A stretch of 64,000 nucleotides of DNA from positions 310,001 to 374,000 of the forward strand of contig NZ_JAPEUL010000012.1 of assembly GCF_026113935.1 (NCBI RefSeq), written 5' to 3'. Below are positions 48,196 through 58,684 of this stretch, piece by piece. The notes under the pieces were generated by a model, which was not told where the DNA came from, did no database searches, and saw only the letters and a list, made by a program, of their open reading frames with translations. The position numbers and the translations under genes were made by a program. This DNA comes from Marinomonas rhodophyticola (GTDB taxonomy: Bacteria; Pseudomonadota; Gammaproteobacteria; Pseudomonadales; Marinomonadaceae). Each line of letters starts with the position of its first letter. The stretch's first letter is position 1.

Positions 48196-49229
48196 GTTTA
48201 GAGTCTTTATTTACTCGTTCTTGGTACGGTCGTTGTGGTTGGACAAATGTGTTTCGGCCGTTACAGCCTCTTGTTCGAAGAGTGATACTCAATAAAAGGC
48301 AACGCTTTTTAGCACACCCTGAATGGTCTTATAAAGCGCCTGTTCCCGTGGTGATCGTAGGTAATATCAGTGTCGGCGGTACGGGGAAGTCTCCCATGGT
48401 TGTGGCATTGTGTGAACTGTTGTCCGCCCAAGGCTATCGACCCGGTATTGTTTCCCGAGGACATGGCGTAACGCTTAAAGTGCCGACTAGGGTGTATCCT
48501 GACAGTTCAGCTCAGGCCGTTGGTGATGAGCCTGTTATGCTTGCTCGTCGAACGGCTTGTCCTATGGTGGTATTCTCAAAACGAGATGAAGCCGTTAAAC
48601 ACCTTCTTGCAACAACAGATGTAAACATTATTGTTAGCGACGATGGTATGCAACATTACCAATTAGACAGAGACATTGAAATCGCAATGCTAGACGCAAA
48701 GCGTGGGGTGGGGAATGGCCATTTGTTACCCGTCGGGCCGTTAAGGGAACCGATTGACCGTTTAAAAGACGTGGATTTTATTGTCAGTGTGGCGGACAAC
48801 ATGACGAATGCCCTCGATCAACTGAATTTGCCTATTACCGTCGCACCTTTGGTGCCGAGTATGTTGCTGTCTTTAGATGGCACAAAACGCGTAGATTGTC
48901 TTGACGCATTTGTGGATCAGGCAAAATGGCATATTATGGCGGGTATTGGTAATCCAGAGCGTTTTATTGAAACATTAGAGCGACTCGGCCTGCAAAAAGA
49001 AAACATTACTCATCAATGGTTTGCCGATCATCACGTGTTTGATGTTAACGATATTCCATCTGATGGTGCCGTTATTATGACGGAAAAAGACGCTGTGAAA
49101 TGCCAGTCCTTAGGTCTAGAGAATTCAAACGTCTGGTATTTGCCAGTCTCTTTAGTATTGCCAGAGCATTTTAAGCAGCGCTTTTTAGAAAAACTCAACC
49201 TTATAAAATTGGATCATAGCCATGAATAA
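48192..49229 (+). CDS. lpxK: Tetraacyldisaccharide 4'-kinase LpxK
   Basis: LpxK phosphorylates the lipid A disaccharide at the inner membrane. Start is GTG 48192, giving (M)[16 protein letters not shown], the family N-terminus with its membrane-binding helix. The P-loop [13 protein letters not shown] is at about 56-68, followed by [40 protein letters not shown] and [12 protein letters not shown]. It has 345 residues, close to normal. It overlaps ycaR by 8 bp. lpxH is at 1.5 kb. Confidence 0.95.
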   Translation: MSLESLFTRSWYGRCGWTNVFRPLQPLVRRVILNKRQRFLAHPEWSYKAPVPVVIVGNISVGGTGKSPMVVALCELLSAQGYRPGIVSRGHGVTLKVPTRVYPDSSAQAVGDEPVMLARRTACPMVVFSKRDEAVKHLLATTDVNIIVSDDGMQHYQLDRDIEIAMLDAKRGVGNGHLLPVGPLREPIDRLKDVDFIVSVADNMTNALDQLNLPITVAPLVPSMLLSLDGTKRVDCLDAFVDQAKWHIMAGIGNPERFIETLERLGLQKENITHQWFADHHVFDVNDIPSDGAVIMTEKDAVKCQSLGLENSNVWYLPVSLVLPEHFKQRFLEKLNLIKLDHSHE

Positions 49230-49419
49230 AACGTTATTAGACATACTTGTTTGCCCTGTCACGAAAGCGGCACTTACCTTGAGTAAGGATGGTACTGAGC
49301 TGATCAGCAAGATTGGTGGAATGGCGTATCCCATTCGTGATGGTATTCCTGTGTTGTTAGAAACCGAAGCGCGTACTTTAACAACAGACGAGAGACTGGA
49401 GTCAGGTTCATCAAAATGA
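49222..49419 (+). CDS. ycaR: Trm112/YcaR family small protein
   Basis: A 65-residue protein with the Trm112-like fold: [20 protein letters not shown], then [19 protein letters not shown]. In E. coli, YcaR follows lpxK and precedes kdsB; here kdsB is missing and the phosphatase gene starts inside the last codons (4 bp overlap). The first cysteine of the zinc-like site is present, the others are not, as is usual in YcaR. Confidence 0.93.
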   Translation: MNKTLLDILVCPVTKAALTLSKDGTELISKIGGMAYPIRDGIPVLLETEARTLTTDERLESGSSK

Positions 49420-49907
49420 CATCGCAAAAAGTGCTGACCGTGTGTTTGGGGAATATATGTCGTTCTCCAGCCGCACAGGGCATCATAGAAAGCTTGAGCG
49501 CTGAAAGTAAAAGCGTCTTTTTGGAACTCGATTCTGCTGGGACAGCCGCTTACCACATTGGCAGTCCACCGGATCCTCGATCCATTGCTGTATTAAAGCA
49601 AGTTGGCATTCATATTGATCAACAAAAAGCCAGACAAGTAAGTAAGGCGGATTTCGATGAGTTTGATTGGATTCTAGCCATGGACAGAGAGAATTTAGCC
49701 AATCTTAAGAAAATTCAACCTAAGCGCAGTCGGGCCACTTTGGTTTTGTTTGGTGAGTTTCATCCAAGTGTGTCCTTTGGGGAAGTGGTGGATCCTTATT
49801 ATGGCGATGAAAGCGGGTTTATTGAAATGAGACAGCACCTTACTAATATTGCACAAGCGTTTGTGAACCACCTTACTTTAAAACGAGAAGACTCTGTCAG
49901 CCGATGA
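49416..49907 (+). CDS. Low-molecular-weight protein tyrosine phosphatase
   Basis: The 163-residue protein has the P-loop C10-x5-R16-S in [14 protein letters not shown] and the general acid in DPYYGDE near residue 128. It removes phosphate from protein tyrosines, and in other bacteria often acts on capsule or exopolysaccharide kinases. No such kinase is in the window. It overlaps both neighbours by 4 bp. In Pseudomonas the same gene lies between kdsB and murB. Confidence 0.93.
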   Translation: MTSQKVLTVCLGNICRSPAAQGIIESLSAESKSVFLELDSAGTAAYHIGSPPDPRSIAVLKQVGIHIDQQKARQVSKADFDEFDWILAMDRENLANLKKIQPKRSRATLVLFGEFHPSVSFGEVVDPYYGDESGFIEMRQHLTNIAQAFVNHLTLKREDSVSR

Positions 49908-51001
49908 ATATGCGACTTAATACCAGCGATTTTTTCACACAAACCGTTGAAGATTCCATCCAAAAAAACATGTCTTTGGCTGCTTACAATACGTTCCGAT
50001 TTGCTTATCAGGCGGAATATTTTGCTATTGCAGACAGCCTTGAAACGCTTAAAGTCTTATTGGCTTGGGCGAATCGCTTGGAACACCATGTCACCATGAT
50101 AGGCGGTGGTAGTAATTTGCTTATTTCTGGCGATGTGCCAGGGTTGGTCATTATTAACCGATTGTCTGGTATCAATGCCAGAGAGCACAGTGGCAATTTG
50201 ATGAGTTTGACGGTTGCGGCGGGTGAAAATTGGCATCAGCTGGTCGAATTTGTTGTCACTCAAGGGTGGTTTGGTATTGAAAATTTGGCTCTCATCCCTG
50301 GAACGGTTGGGGCTGCTCCTGTTCAAAATATCGGTGCTTATGGGGTTGAGATAAAAGATGTATTGGCCCGAGTTCAAGTTATTAATACCGTGTCTGGGGA
50401 TGTTTACTGGATTAATGCTCGCGACTGTGGATTGGCTTATCGCGACAGTTATTTTAAAAGCAAATGGCAATCTGTGTTTATTATTACGGCGGTGGAGTTA
50501 TCACTGAAAAAACAGGGGCAACTGCAGTTAAGTTATGGCGGTCTCTCTGACCGAGTTCAAGCTCAGCCGAGCTTGAAAGATGTTTTTAACGCCGTGTGTC
50601 AGGTTCGCAATGAAAAATTGCCCGATCCAACCGTGCTGGCTAATGCTGGCAGTTTTTTCAAAAATCCAATTGTCAGTCAGGCCAAACATAGCGAGTTAAT
50701 CGCTCGTTTTCCCTCGCTCGTTTCATTTCCTTTTGAGCAAGGATTTAAATTGGCGGCTGGTTGGATGATTGATCAAGCCGGTTGGAAAGGAAAGCAATTC
50801 CAAGGGGTTGGTGTCTATGATAAACAGGCGCTGGTGCTGGTTAATTATCAGGAGGACACAGCGGATTCTTTATTGGCGCTAGAAGCACAGATAAAACAAT
50901 CTGTTTTGGATTTGTATGGTGTTGAGCTAGAGCGTGAACCCGTTCAATTGCCCTCGACAATCTCGGTTGATCACAGTATGAACGCGGAGTCATTACGTTG
51001 A
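49904..51001 (+). CDS. murB: UDP-N-acetylenolpyruvoylglucosamine reductase MurB
   Basis: MurB reduces enolpyruvate-UDP-GlcNAc to UDP-MurNAc for peptidoglycan. It is the type I (E. coli-like) form: FAD binding by [10 protein letters not shown], then [24 protein letters not shown], the Y in YRDSYFKS, and the proton-donor serine in NAGSFFKNP. At 365 residues it is about 20 longer than E. coli MurB, mostly at the N-terminus; the true start may be slightly later (ATG 49910 in MNMRLN). It overlaps murI by 4 bp. Confidence 0.94.
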   Translation: MNMRLNTSDFFTQTVEDSIQKNMSLAAYNTFRFAYQAEYFAIADSLETLKVLLAWANRLEHHVTMIGGGSNLLISGDVPGLVIINRLSGINAREHSGNLMSLTVAAGENWHQLVEFVVTQGWFGIENLALIPGTVGAAPVQNIGAYGVEIKDVLARVQVINTVSGDVYWINARDCGLAYRDSYFKSKWQSVFIITAVELSLKKQGQLQLSYGGLSDRVQAQPSLKDVFNAVCQVRNEKLPDPTVLANAGSFFKNPIVSQAKHSELIARFPSLVSFPFEQGFKLAAGWMIDQAGWKGKQFQGVGVYDKQALVLVNYQEDTADSLLALEAQIKQSVLDLYGVELEREPVQLPSTISVDHSMNAESLR

Positions 51002-51807
51002 AAGTTGGGGTGATTGATTCTGGCGCTGGGGGCTTAACCATTCTCAACGCGATACATAAAAAACAACCTTATCTTGATTTGGTCTATTTGGCCGATGATG
51101 CGTTTGCGCCCTATGGCAGTAAAAGCATCCCGCAATTGCAGGAAAGGTTGATAAAAATAGGACAGTTTTTGAAAATGAAAAAGTGTCTGCCATTGTTGTT
51201 GCTTGTAATACGGCAACGGTGGCTGCCATTGATGCGTTAAGGGCGAGCACGTCATTGCCTATTATTGGCGTTGAGCCTGCCGTAAAACCAGCTTTTCGTA
51301 TTAGTAAGCAGCGTAAAGTGGCGGTGTTGGGTACGCCAGTGACAGCACAAAGTCCGCGTTTGAACCAATTGATTGGGCTTTGGAAGTCGGACAGTCAAGT
51401 ATCGATTATGTCCAGCGATACCTTGGCGTTTGATATCGACGCCTGGCCTGAAACAGAAGATAAAATCAAACAGACGATCAATGTGTTGAGCCAAGATATG
51501 CTAGCTCAAAACATTGATACGTTGGTTTTGGCTTGTACCCATTATCCTTTGGTGAAGCATTTGTTTGTTCAGGCCTTAGGAAGTGAATGCAGAAATTATT
51601 GAGCCAAGTGAGGGGGTAACCGCTCAACTTATTCGGCGTTTAGAAGCGTCTTATCCTGAGCAAATGAACGCTTTGCAGAACTCCTCCTCTCAGCCAAAGG
51701 GGCAGATAGAGCTATGCAGTTCTTTGGGCGCCAAAAACATGCAGCGACTCACCTCATGGGTGGTGGCAAGTGACGCTATAAGCGATAAAAGACACGTTAA
51801 TATTTAA
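50998..51807 (+). CDS. murI: Glutamate racemase MurI (two frameshifts in this sequence)
   Basis: MurI makes D-glutamate for peptidoglycan. The start is TTG 50998 overlapping the murB stop (TTGA). The N-terminus [18 protein letters not shown] and FAPYGSK are canonical. The two catalytic cysteines are in VVACNTAT and VLACTHYP. The frame shifts in T5 at 51166-51170 (one T missing; [17 protein letters not shown] restored) and near 51579-51582 (one A extra; [14 protein letters not shown] restored). The gene is essential and all parts are conserved, so these are likely sequencing errors. The end is convergent with the patatin gene. Confidence 0.92.
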
Positions 51808-51814
51808 ACGTGTC
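51791..51814. terminator. Inverted repeat over the murI/patatin convergent ends
   Basis: GACACGTT (51791-51798) pairs with AACGTGTC (51807-51814). It covers both stop codons (murI 51805-51807, patatin 51804-51806) and has TTTT after it on the minus strand. Confidence 0.6.
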
Positions 51815-52948
51815 CTTCAAAAAAAGCAATAATTCTATCCTTTTCCCACATGGCATCCTGATACCCCAAATCCATCAAGGCTCGGCAATATTGCGGCGTG
51901 AAAAGTAAGTAGCTTGCTGCTGAGCTTATTTTCTCTGAAGTCGACCCGCCTGCCGCCTTTAAGAGGATACGCACATTTTTCGGTAGCGTCTTAATGTAGT
52001 GATGGGCTATGGCGTTAAGTTCTTCCGATGGAGAAATGATTAACGTCTCTGTGGGAAGGTTTTGATGTAATGCTTGTTTATCTTTAGGTAGATCTCGAAT
52101 AAGGCTATTCATGATCTCTAATTGGTTGATATCGTCTTCCAAATTATCAATAAAAGCGCTATTCAATAACTGACCTAGTATTTGTGCCATACTGGGAGCG
52201 CTGGACTCTACCTCTTCATCCGGTGCGGCCCATTTTTTGGCGCTGCGGTTACCGCTCACGCCAATGATAAATAACTTGTTTGCTCCCAATTTAAGGGCAG
52301 GATAGATGGCCGATTTTTGGCGAATGGCGCCATCGCCGTAATAATGATTTTGAATTTTATGAGCAGGAAAAATAGTGGGAATGGCGCTGGACGCTAACAA
52401 GTGGTCCACCCCTAAACGCGCTATCACGCCTTTGCGTCTTTTTTCTTGCCAGCCTTGAATATCGGCTTGTCCTTGAAAAAAGTAGTCGATTCACCTGTGC
52501 TATAGCTCATAGCGGTGATCGCTAATGCTCTTAGTTGTTGTTTGTCTATTGCAGTGTGTATTTTAGAAAAGTCTAAATGATTTGAGAGCAGTTCTTTCAG
52601 TGGCGTATTGTCCATCAATGCCATGGATGTTTCGCTATTGTGGACATGAAAAAGGGATAATAAAGTCTTTGTGAGGGACGTGGCCACAGGCCAGCGTCCC
52701 ACGGTATAGATTTGATCCGGAGTTAAATGACGCCACACAAAAGCTAAGGTCGAAACGGCTTTCGAAAAATTGTCTGCATAGGAGGCCAGCATAGTGGCGT
52801 TCAATGCGCCAGCAGAGGTGCCGCATAATATTGAAAAAGGTAAAGCGGTATGTTTTGGCAGTATTTTTCCCATGGCTGAGAGTACACCTACTTGATAGGC
52901 TGCACGCGCACCACCGCCAGATAGAATTAATGCATTGTTATTGGTCAT
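51804..52948 (-). CDS. Patatin-like phospholipase, second copy (one frameshift in this sequence)
   Basis: A 381-residue lipid acyl hydrolase unlike the one at 22.7 kb. The anion hole is [19 protein letters not shown], the nucleophile is in [10 protein letters not shown], and the aspartate is in YYGDGAIRQ. The long C-terminal helical part is typical of patatins with a DUF3336-like or membrane-binding tail. One T is missing from the run at 52476-52481, which restores [25 protein letters not shown]. The function may be turnover of phospholipids. It is divergent from the KAS III-like gene with 250 bp between. Confidence 0.86.
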
Positions 52949-53197
52949 AAAAGTCCACTTTGTATGGTTTTATTCCAGTGATCTATGTATCACATAAAAA
53001 CAGCGTTTCTTCAATTAAAACAATCATTGAGAAACAGTATGGGAGAATTTTACTGAGAATGCCATGCTATAAAACCAGTCTATTATAAGTATTCTGGATA
53101 ATATGCTGCCATTGTTATTACATTTTGTAGACTGGCGCCATAATGTGATTCACAATCTCTTCTATACTGTTGTTAAAAACAATAAAAAGGATACGAA

Positions 53198-54322
53198 ATG
53201 AATTATTCCGCCGTTATTAGTGGGGTGGGTCTATGGACCCCCATGCATTCTATTAGCAATGAAGAGCTTGTCGCGAGTTATAACGCATGGGCTGAAAAGT
53301 ATAATCTTGAGCACGCTCAAGATATTGAACGTGGCGACATTGAAGCAAAGCCTTTATCTAGCGCTGCGTTTATTGAGAAGGCCTCTGGTATTAAAAGTCG
53401 CTATGTTTATTCCAAAGAAGGCGCTTTAGATATCCACCGGATGCGCCCTGTATTAGAAGTTCGTACTGACGAGCAGCTATCTCATCAAGCTGAAATGGCG
53501 ATTGCCGCTGCCCAGAAAGCCCTCCAAGCAGCCAATAAAACCGCCGCAGACATCGATATGGTGATAGTGTCTTGTGCCTATACTCAGCGTTCTTACCCCG
53601 CTATTGCCATCGAAGTGCAAGCGGCACTAGGCATAGAGGGCTTTGGTTTTGATATGTTAGTAGCGTGTTCTGCTGCGACATTTGGTTTGCAAAGAGCGGT
53701 GGACGCGGTCAAAGCGGGCACGGCAAAAGGGGTATTGGTTATTAACCCTGAACTAACGTCTCCACAAGTAAACTATATGGATCGGGATTCTCACTTTATT
53801 TTTGGCGATGTGGCAACCGCTGTCGTTGTAGAAAGTAGTGAAACCTGTCAGTCAGCTCACTCGTTCGATGTGCTAAGTACGAAATGCATTACGTCTTTTT
53901 CGAATAATATTCGTTCTAATTTTGGCTACACCACTCGTGTTACTGATGAAGACCCTTATGGTGCGGATAAGCTATTTCATCAAAATGGTCGTAAAGTATT
54001 TAAAGAGGTTTGTCCAATGGCGGCCGATCACATTGAGGGCCACCTGAATAGTCAAGGCATTCAGGTGTCACAGTTAAAACGTTGGTGGTTACATCAAGCG
54101 AATATCAATATGAATGTGCTGATCAGTAAGCGTCTATTGGGTCGTGATGCCACCCTTGAAGAAGCGCCAGTGGTGCTTGATGAATACGCAAATACGGCGT
54201 CAGCGGATTCGATTATTGCCTTTGCGAAATATCATGAGGACTTAGTGGCTGGCGACATTGGTGTGATTTGTTCATTTGGGGCGGGGTATTCAATAGGCAG
54301 TTTGATTCTTCGTAAACGTTAG
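53198..54322 (+). CDS. Beta-ketoacyl-ACP synthase III-like protein
   Basis: A thiolase-fold condensing enzyme of 374 residues. The triad is C157 in LVACSAATFG, the histidine in LHQANINMN, and the asparagine in DEYANTASAD. It differs from classic FabH (about 317 aa) by an extra N-terminal segment (residues 25-60) and the pattern SGIKSRYVYSKEGALDIHRM. This resembles the Pseudomonas PA3286-type enzymes that take beta-oxidation intermediates into fatty acid synthesis. The fab cluster at 24-29 kb lacks fabH, so this protein may start chains. It is monocistronic. Confidence 0.88.
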   Translation: MNYSAVISGVGLWTPMHSISNEELVASYNAWAEKYNLEHAQDIERGDIEAKPLSSAAFIEKASGIKSRYVYSKEGALDIHRMRPVLEVRTDEQLSHQAEMAIAAAQKALQAANKTAADIDMVIVSCAYTQRSYPAIAIEVQAALGIEGFGFDMLVACSAATFGLQRAVDAVKAGTAKGVLVINPELTSPQVNYMDRDSHFIFGDVATAVVVESSETCQSAHSFDVLSTKCITSFSNNIRSNFGYTTRVTDEDPYGADKLFHQNGRKVFKEVCPMAADHIEGHLNSQGIQVSQLKRWWLHQANINMNVLISKRLLGRDATLEEAPVVLDEYANTASADSIIAFAKYHEDLVAGDIGVICSFGAGYSIGSLILRKR

Positions 54323-54466
54323 TGTTTGCTTCGGATTGCTTATTCTTTTCAATGCGTGGATAAATTGTCTAAGTTAAGTAATACCTTGGTTAAGTCATTG
54401 AAACAGATCTGATTATAAGAGAGACTAATTGCACTGGTTTCCATGACTTAATAGGGCATCTTACAT

Positions 54467-56110
54467 ATGGCAATTCATCCACAAGCAGGGCAGCTTGCTT
54501 CTCACGATTTACTGGTCAATCTTCCTGAACTCATGTCAGCTTATTACCTGAAAAAGCCTCGAGTGGCGACTCATCCAGATGAGCGTGTCAGTTTTGGTAC
54601 ATCCGGTCATCGTGGCAGTGCCTTACTAACCAGTTTCAATGAAAATCACATTTTTGCGATTGCCCAGGCGATTGCGGAATATCGACTCTCTAAAAATATC
54701 TTTGGTCCTTTATACTTAGGTAAAGACACGCATGCGTTGTCTGAAGCGGCGTTTCAAACTGCAGTGAGCGTGCTCACCGCAAATGGTGTTCGCGTTCGCA
54801 CACAGTTAAACGGCGGCTACACGCCAACGCCAGTTATTTCTCGCGCAGTCTTAACCCATAACAAGACCCAGTCCGATATCAGCGATGGGATTGTCATTAC
54901 GCCTTCACATAATCCGCCTGAAGACGGCGGTATTAAATACAATTCCAGCAAAGGTGGGCCAGCCGATAAAGACATTACCGATTGGGTAGCAAAACGCGCT
55001 AATGCGTTACTGGAAGCAGACTTGCAAGGCGTTAAACGCTTCTCTCCAGAAGAAGTTGAAGCCAGTGGCTTGATTGAGCCTTTTGATTATATTAGTCATT
55101 ATGTTGACGATCTTGAAAACGTCATTGATATGAAAGCCATTGCAGATGCGAAGATTCGCATTGGTGTTGACCCTATGGGTGGGTCAGGTATTCACTACTG
55201 GGAGCCTATCGCCAAAAAATACGCCTTGAACATTACTGTCGTGAATAAAGAGGTTGATCCAACGTTTCGCTTTGTACCTCGTGACAAAGATGGTCGTATT
55301 CGTATGGACTGTTCATCCCCTTATGCCATGCAAGGGCTGCTAAAGCTGAAAGACGAGTTTGATATTGCCGTTGGTAATGATCCAGATTATGACCGCCATG
55401 GGATTGTCTGTGCCAAATCTGGTTTAATGAACCCGAACGCCTATTTAGCCGTTGCGATTGAATATTTATCGCAACACAGAAAACATTGGCCACAAGATGT
55501 TCAATTTGGCAAAACACTGGTCTCCAGTGGCATGATTGATCGTGTGGTAAATGGATTAGAGCGCCAACTTTGTGAAGTGCCTGTTGGTTTTAAATGGTAT
55601 GTTGATGGCATGTTTGAAGGCACGATGGCATTTGGAGGCGAAGAAAGTGCCGGAGCATCCTTTCTTCGTAAAGATGCGACCGTCTGGACCACCGATAAAG
55701 ACGGCTTCATTATGGCGTTGCTGGCGGCTGAAATTTTAGCGGTAACTGGCAAGGATCCGCAGACACTTTATGAAGCGCAAGTAGCTAAATATGGTAAACC
55801 TTTCTATAAACGCATTGATGTTGCTGCGACTTCTGCACAAAAAGCACTACTCGGTGCGTTGGATGTAAAAAATGTCACGCAAACCGAATTGGCGGGTGAA
55901 GCCATTGTGTCTGTATTGACGCATGCACCTGGCAATGGTGCTGCCATTGGTGGACTGAAAGTGTCTACTAAGAATGGTTGGTTTGCCGCTCGACCTTCTG
56001 GTACAGAAAACGTGTATAAAATCTATCTAGAAAGCTTTGTATCAGAAGATCACCTTGCTGAACTTGAAAACGAAGCAAAAGCGTTGGTGGGTAGTGTGCT
56101 TGGTAGTTAA
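54467..56110 (+). CDS. pgm: Phosphoglucomutase, alpha-D-glucose type
   Basis: Pgm interconverts glucose 1- and 6-phosphate for glycogen, UDP-glucose and trehalose-type solutes. The 547-residue protein has the phosphoserine loop [11 protein letters not shown] (S147), the metal loop [10 protein letters not shown], the sugar loop [10 protein letters not shown], and the phosphate-binding end [10 protein letters not shown]. Length equals E. coli Pgm (546). A leader of about 145 bp with no clear boxes lies upstream, and a strong terminator follows. Confidence 0.97.
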   Translation: MAIHPQAGQLASHDLLVNLPELMSAYYLKKPRVATHPDERVSFGTSGHRGSALLTSFNENHIFAIAQAIAEYRLSKNIFGPLYLGKDTHALSEAAFQTAVSVLTANGVRVRTQLNGGYTPTPVISRAVLTHNKTQSDISDGIVITPSHNPPEDGGIKYNSSKGGPADKDITDWVAKRANALLEADLQGVKRFSPEEVEASGLIEPFDYISHYVDDLENVIDMKAIADAKIRIGVDPMGGSGIHYWEPIAKKYALNITVVNKEVDPTFRFVPRDKDGRIRMDCSSPYAMQGLLKLKDEFDIAVGNDPDYDRHGIVCAKSGLMNPNAYLAVAIEYLSQHRKHWPQDVQFGKTLVSSGMIDRVVNGLERQLCEVPVGFKWYVDGMFEGTMAFGGEESAGASFLRKDATVWTTDKDGFIMALLAAEILAVTGKDPQTLYEAQVAKYGKPFYKRIDVAATSAQKALLGALDVKNVTQTELAGEAIVSVLTHAPGNGAAIGGLKVSTKNGWFAARPSGTENVYKIYLESFVSEDHLAELENEAKALVGSVLGS

Positions 56111-56151
56111 TCAAGTATCCTTTCCTGCTTAAAAGCGATTTTAGCAAAAAG

Positions 56152-56190
56152 AAAACGCCGCTTATCTTTTACAAGGATAGGCGGCGTTTT
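56152..56190 (+). terminator. Terminator after pgm
   Basis: AAAACGCCGC (56152-56161) pairs with GCGGCGTTTT (56181-56190), extended inward by TATC/GATA, followed by TTT. Confidence 0.9.
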
Positions 56191-56316
56191 TTTGACACGC
56201 TAGCGTTCTTACTAGACTAAAGCTCATCCGTCTTGGGTGAATTATTCAATTTTTCGAAGCCTCTGTAAGTAAGATTAATCATATTTCGTACAAATTAGTA
56301 AGAAATAAGTTGACTA

Positions 56317-56365
56317 AATAATGCTTATGTAAATAATAACCGAAATCATTTACATAAGCATTATT
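56317..56365. repeat. Perfect 18-bp inverted repeat before the TonB receptor
   Basis: Arms AATAATGCTTATGTAAAT (56317-56334) and its exact complement (56348-56365) flank a 13-nt spacer. The 3' arm ends 27 bp before the receptor ATG and is followed by a T7 run at 56372-56378. It could be a large operator dyad (the AT-rich half-sites resemble Fur-type boxes) or an RNA hairpin acting as attenuator. Confidence 0.8.
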
Positions 56366-56392
56366 CGGTCAATTTTTTTGGAATTACTTAAT

Positions 56393-58606
56393 ATGAATCA
56401 AAGTCTTAATATTCATCAGTCAAGAATGAAAGCGAAACGTCATCCATTGGTGTTAACTGGTATTGCTTTAGCTGTATCTGCCTCGTTATCTAATCAAGCA
56501 AAAGCGGAAGAGGAAAATCTAAACACTTTGTTGATAGAGGATACTGAACTTGCGAGTGATGCGAATCCTTATAGTGAGCAAGGTGCACCTTATAAAGCCA
56601 AGAGGATGTCTGATTCTAAATACACCCGTGATATTGCTGAAACACCAAAAACGATTACTGTGTTAACAAAAGATGCGATTGAAGAGTCCGGTAAAACAGA
56701 CCTAGAAAGTATTTTGAGTGCACAGCCGGGTATTACCCTAGGAACGGGTGAGGGTGGTAACTCGTTTGGCGATCGTTATATTATTCGTGGTTACGAAGCC
56801 CGCAGTGATGTCTATACCGATGGTTTGCGTGAGCTCGACATCATCTCACGTGAAACCTTTGCACTTGAACAAGTAGAAATATCCAAAGGCCCAAGCTCGA
56901 CATTTGGCGGTCGTGGTACGACGGGTGGCGCTGTGAATTCTGTGACAAAGAAACCCTCTTACGATGAAGACTTCTCTATCGTTAGCGGTACTCTTGGTAC
57001 TGATCACAAACAACGCTATACCCTTGATACAAACAAGGTAGTTAGTGACGAAGTAGCGGTGCGTTTCAATGCTCTCTACTCTGAAGCCGATGTTCCTAAT
57101 CGAGCTCCTGCAGGAACTCAACATGAAGGTTTTTTGTTATCAGGTGTTTATGAACCAAATTCAGATGTTGCCATTAATGCTGACTATTACTACTTCCGTG
57201 CAGATGATAAAGAAGATGTAGGTCATGCACTTAATCGATCAACAGGCAGTTTTAATAAATATGATTACGTAGGACAAAATGGTTTAGATTTTAAAAATAG
57301 TGAAGCGGACATAGCTACAGTAAAGATAAGCGCTTATCTTTCTGATGATTTTCGTATCGAAAACAAGTCTCGTTATGGTGAAACAGTAAATGAGTACATT
57401 GTCTCTATGGCAAGAGGTACAGGCATAAGAAGTTTTTCTGGCTGGCAAGAGAATGAGTATATTGGCAACCAAACAAACTTTATCTGGGACACAGAACTAT
57501 TTGGTAAGAAAAACAGTATTGTTACTGGTGTCGAGTATGCAAATGAAAAGACAGATACGGGTAGCTATACAATAAATCAAACGAACTCTTTTACACTTGA
57601 TCCTTATAATGCGAATAATAATTTATGGGAGGGTTCTGTTACTAGAAATGACGCAACCAATAGTTTAAAACTGCAGACATTGTCTGCTTACATTATGGAT
57701 ACCATTACATTATCGGATACTTGGGAAGTACATGGTGGTGTTCGTTATGATTATTTTAACTATGATGCTGACGTATTATTCCGTGGTAATACGGGGGCAA
57801 CAAATGTTGAGTTCAATGATGGTTTCTTGAATGGTCATCTAGGTGTTGTTTTCTCTCCATGGGAACACGGTAATGTATATGGATCATGGTCTACGTCATC
57901 CAATATAAATGGTGGAGAAGTCGATGCGGTTAGTCAATGTGGCTATGGTGGCATTTGTTTAGATTCTGATGGTAATTATAAAAATGCAGAGCCAGAGCAA
58001 TCCACAAATTTGGAGCTGGGAACAAAATGGAACTTAATGGATCATAAGTTACTGCTTACCGCTGCAGCATTTCAGATTACTAAAGACAAAGTAATTGAGG
58101 GGGGAAATGATTCTTATGCATCAGGTGGTTCTCTTAACACAGGGAAAAATCGAGTGCATGGCGTGGAATTCGGTTTATCAGGTAATGTGACAGATAACTT
58201 GAGTGGTCAGGTTGGACTAGCGTTAATGAAATCCAAAACACTAAAATCTTTTGATGAAGACAATGTCGGCCGACCTAAAGCAAATTTTGCAGAGCGTAGC
58301 TTTAACGGTCAGCTCAAATATCAGTTTACACCGAAATTTGCTGTTGGTGCTATCGCAACTTATTCAAGTGAAATGTTAGGTGGTCAACCTGATGCGGGGA
58401 CAGATCCTGATACTGTTGTTAGAACGCCATCATATGTTGTTTACGATGTTTTTGCGCTGTATGAAGTGAGCAAAAATTTCGATATCCAAGCCAACGTGCA
58501 AAATTTAACCGATAAAGAATACTATACGGCAATCTACCGTGGCGGAAGTATTGCTTACCTAGGAGAAGGTCGTTCTGCTAGCGTGACTGCAAAGTATAAG
58601 TTTTAA
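56393..58606 (+). CDS. TonB-dependent catecholate-siderophore receptor (Fiu/PiuA-like)
   Basis: A 737-residue outer membrane receptor. I use ATG 56393, giving MNQSLNIHQS and then a signal peptide (VLTGIALAVSASLSNQAKA, cut near residue 37). The TonB box is probably in LNTLLIEDTELA. The plug (about 70-190) has TPKTITVLTKDAIEESG and YIIRGYEARSDVYTDGLREL. A 22-strand barrel ends with VTAKYKF, a C-terminal Phe. It heads a likely operon with piuC, after which it is usually named Fiu or PiuA. The ligand is probably an iron-catecholate. Confidence 0.92.
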   Translation: MNQSLNIHQSRMKAKRHPLVLTGIALAVSASLSNQAKAEEENLNTLLIEDTELASDANPYSEQGAPYKAKRMSDSKYTRDIAETPKTITVLTKDAIEESGKTDLESILSAQPGITLGTGEGGNSFGDRYIIRGYEARSDVYTDGLRELDIISRETFALEQVEISKGPSSTFGGRGTTGGAVNSVTKKPSYDEDFSIVSGTLGTDHKQRYTLDTNKVVSDEVAVRFNALYSEADVPNRAPAGTQHEGFLLSGVYEPNSDVAINADYYYFRADDKEDVGHALNRSTGSFNKYDYVGQNGLDFKNSEADIATVKISAYLSDDFRIENKSRYGETVNEYIVSMARGTGIRSFSGWQENEYIGNQTNFIWDTELFGKKNSIVTGVEYANEKTDTGSYTINQTNSFTLDPYNANNNLWEGSVTRNDATNSLKLQTLSAYIMDTITLSDTWEVHGGVRYDYFNYDADVLFRGNTGATNVEFNDGFLNGHLGVVFSPWEHGNVYGSWSTSSNINGGEVDAVSQCGYGGICLDSDGNYKNAEPEQSTNLELGTKWNLMDHKLLLTAAAFQITKDKVIEGGNDSYASGGSLNTGKNRVHGVEFGLSGNVTDNLSGQVGLALMKSKTLKSFDEDNVGRPKANFAERSFNGQLKYQFTPKFAVGAIATYSSEMLGGQPDAGTDPDTVVRTPSYVVYDVFALYEVSKNFDIQANVQNLTDKEYYTAIYRGGSIAYLGEGRSASVTAKYKF

Positions 58607-58630
58607 TAACTATTATTATGTTCTAATTAC

Positions 58631-58660
58631 AACGCAATCAGGAGTAATCTTGATTGCGTT
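58631..58660 (+). terminator. Hairpin between the receptor gene and piuC
   Basis: A 10-bp perfect stem (58631-58640 with 58651-58660), followed by TATTTGTTT. It may reduce piuC transcription relative to the receptor. Confidence 0.7.
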
Positions 58661-58684
58661 TATTTGTTTCTATTGAGGGAAAAT

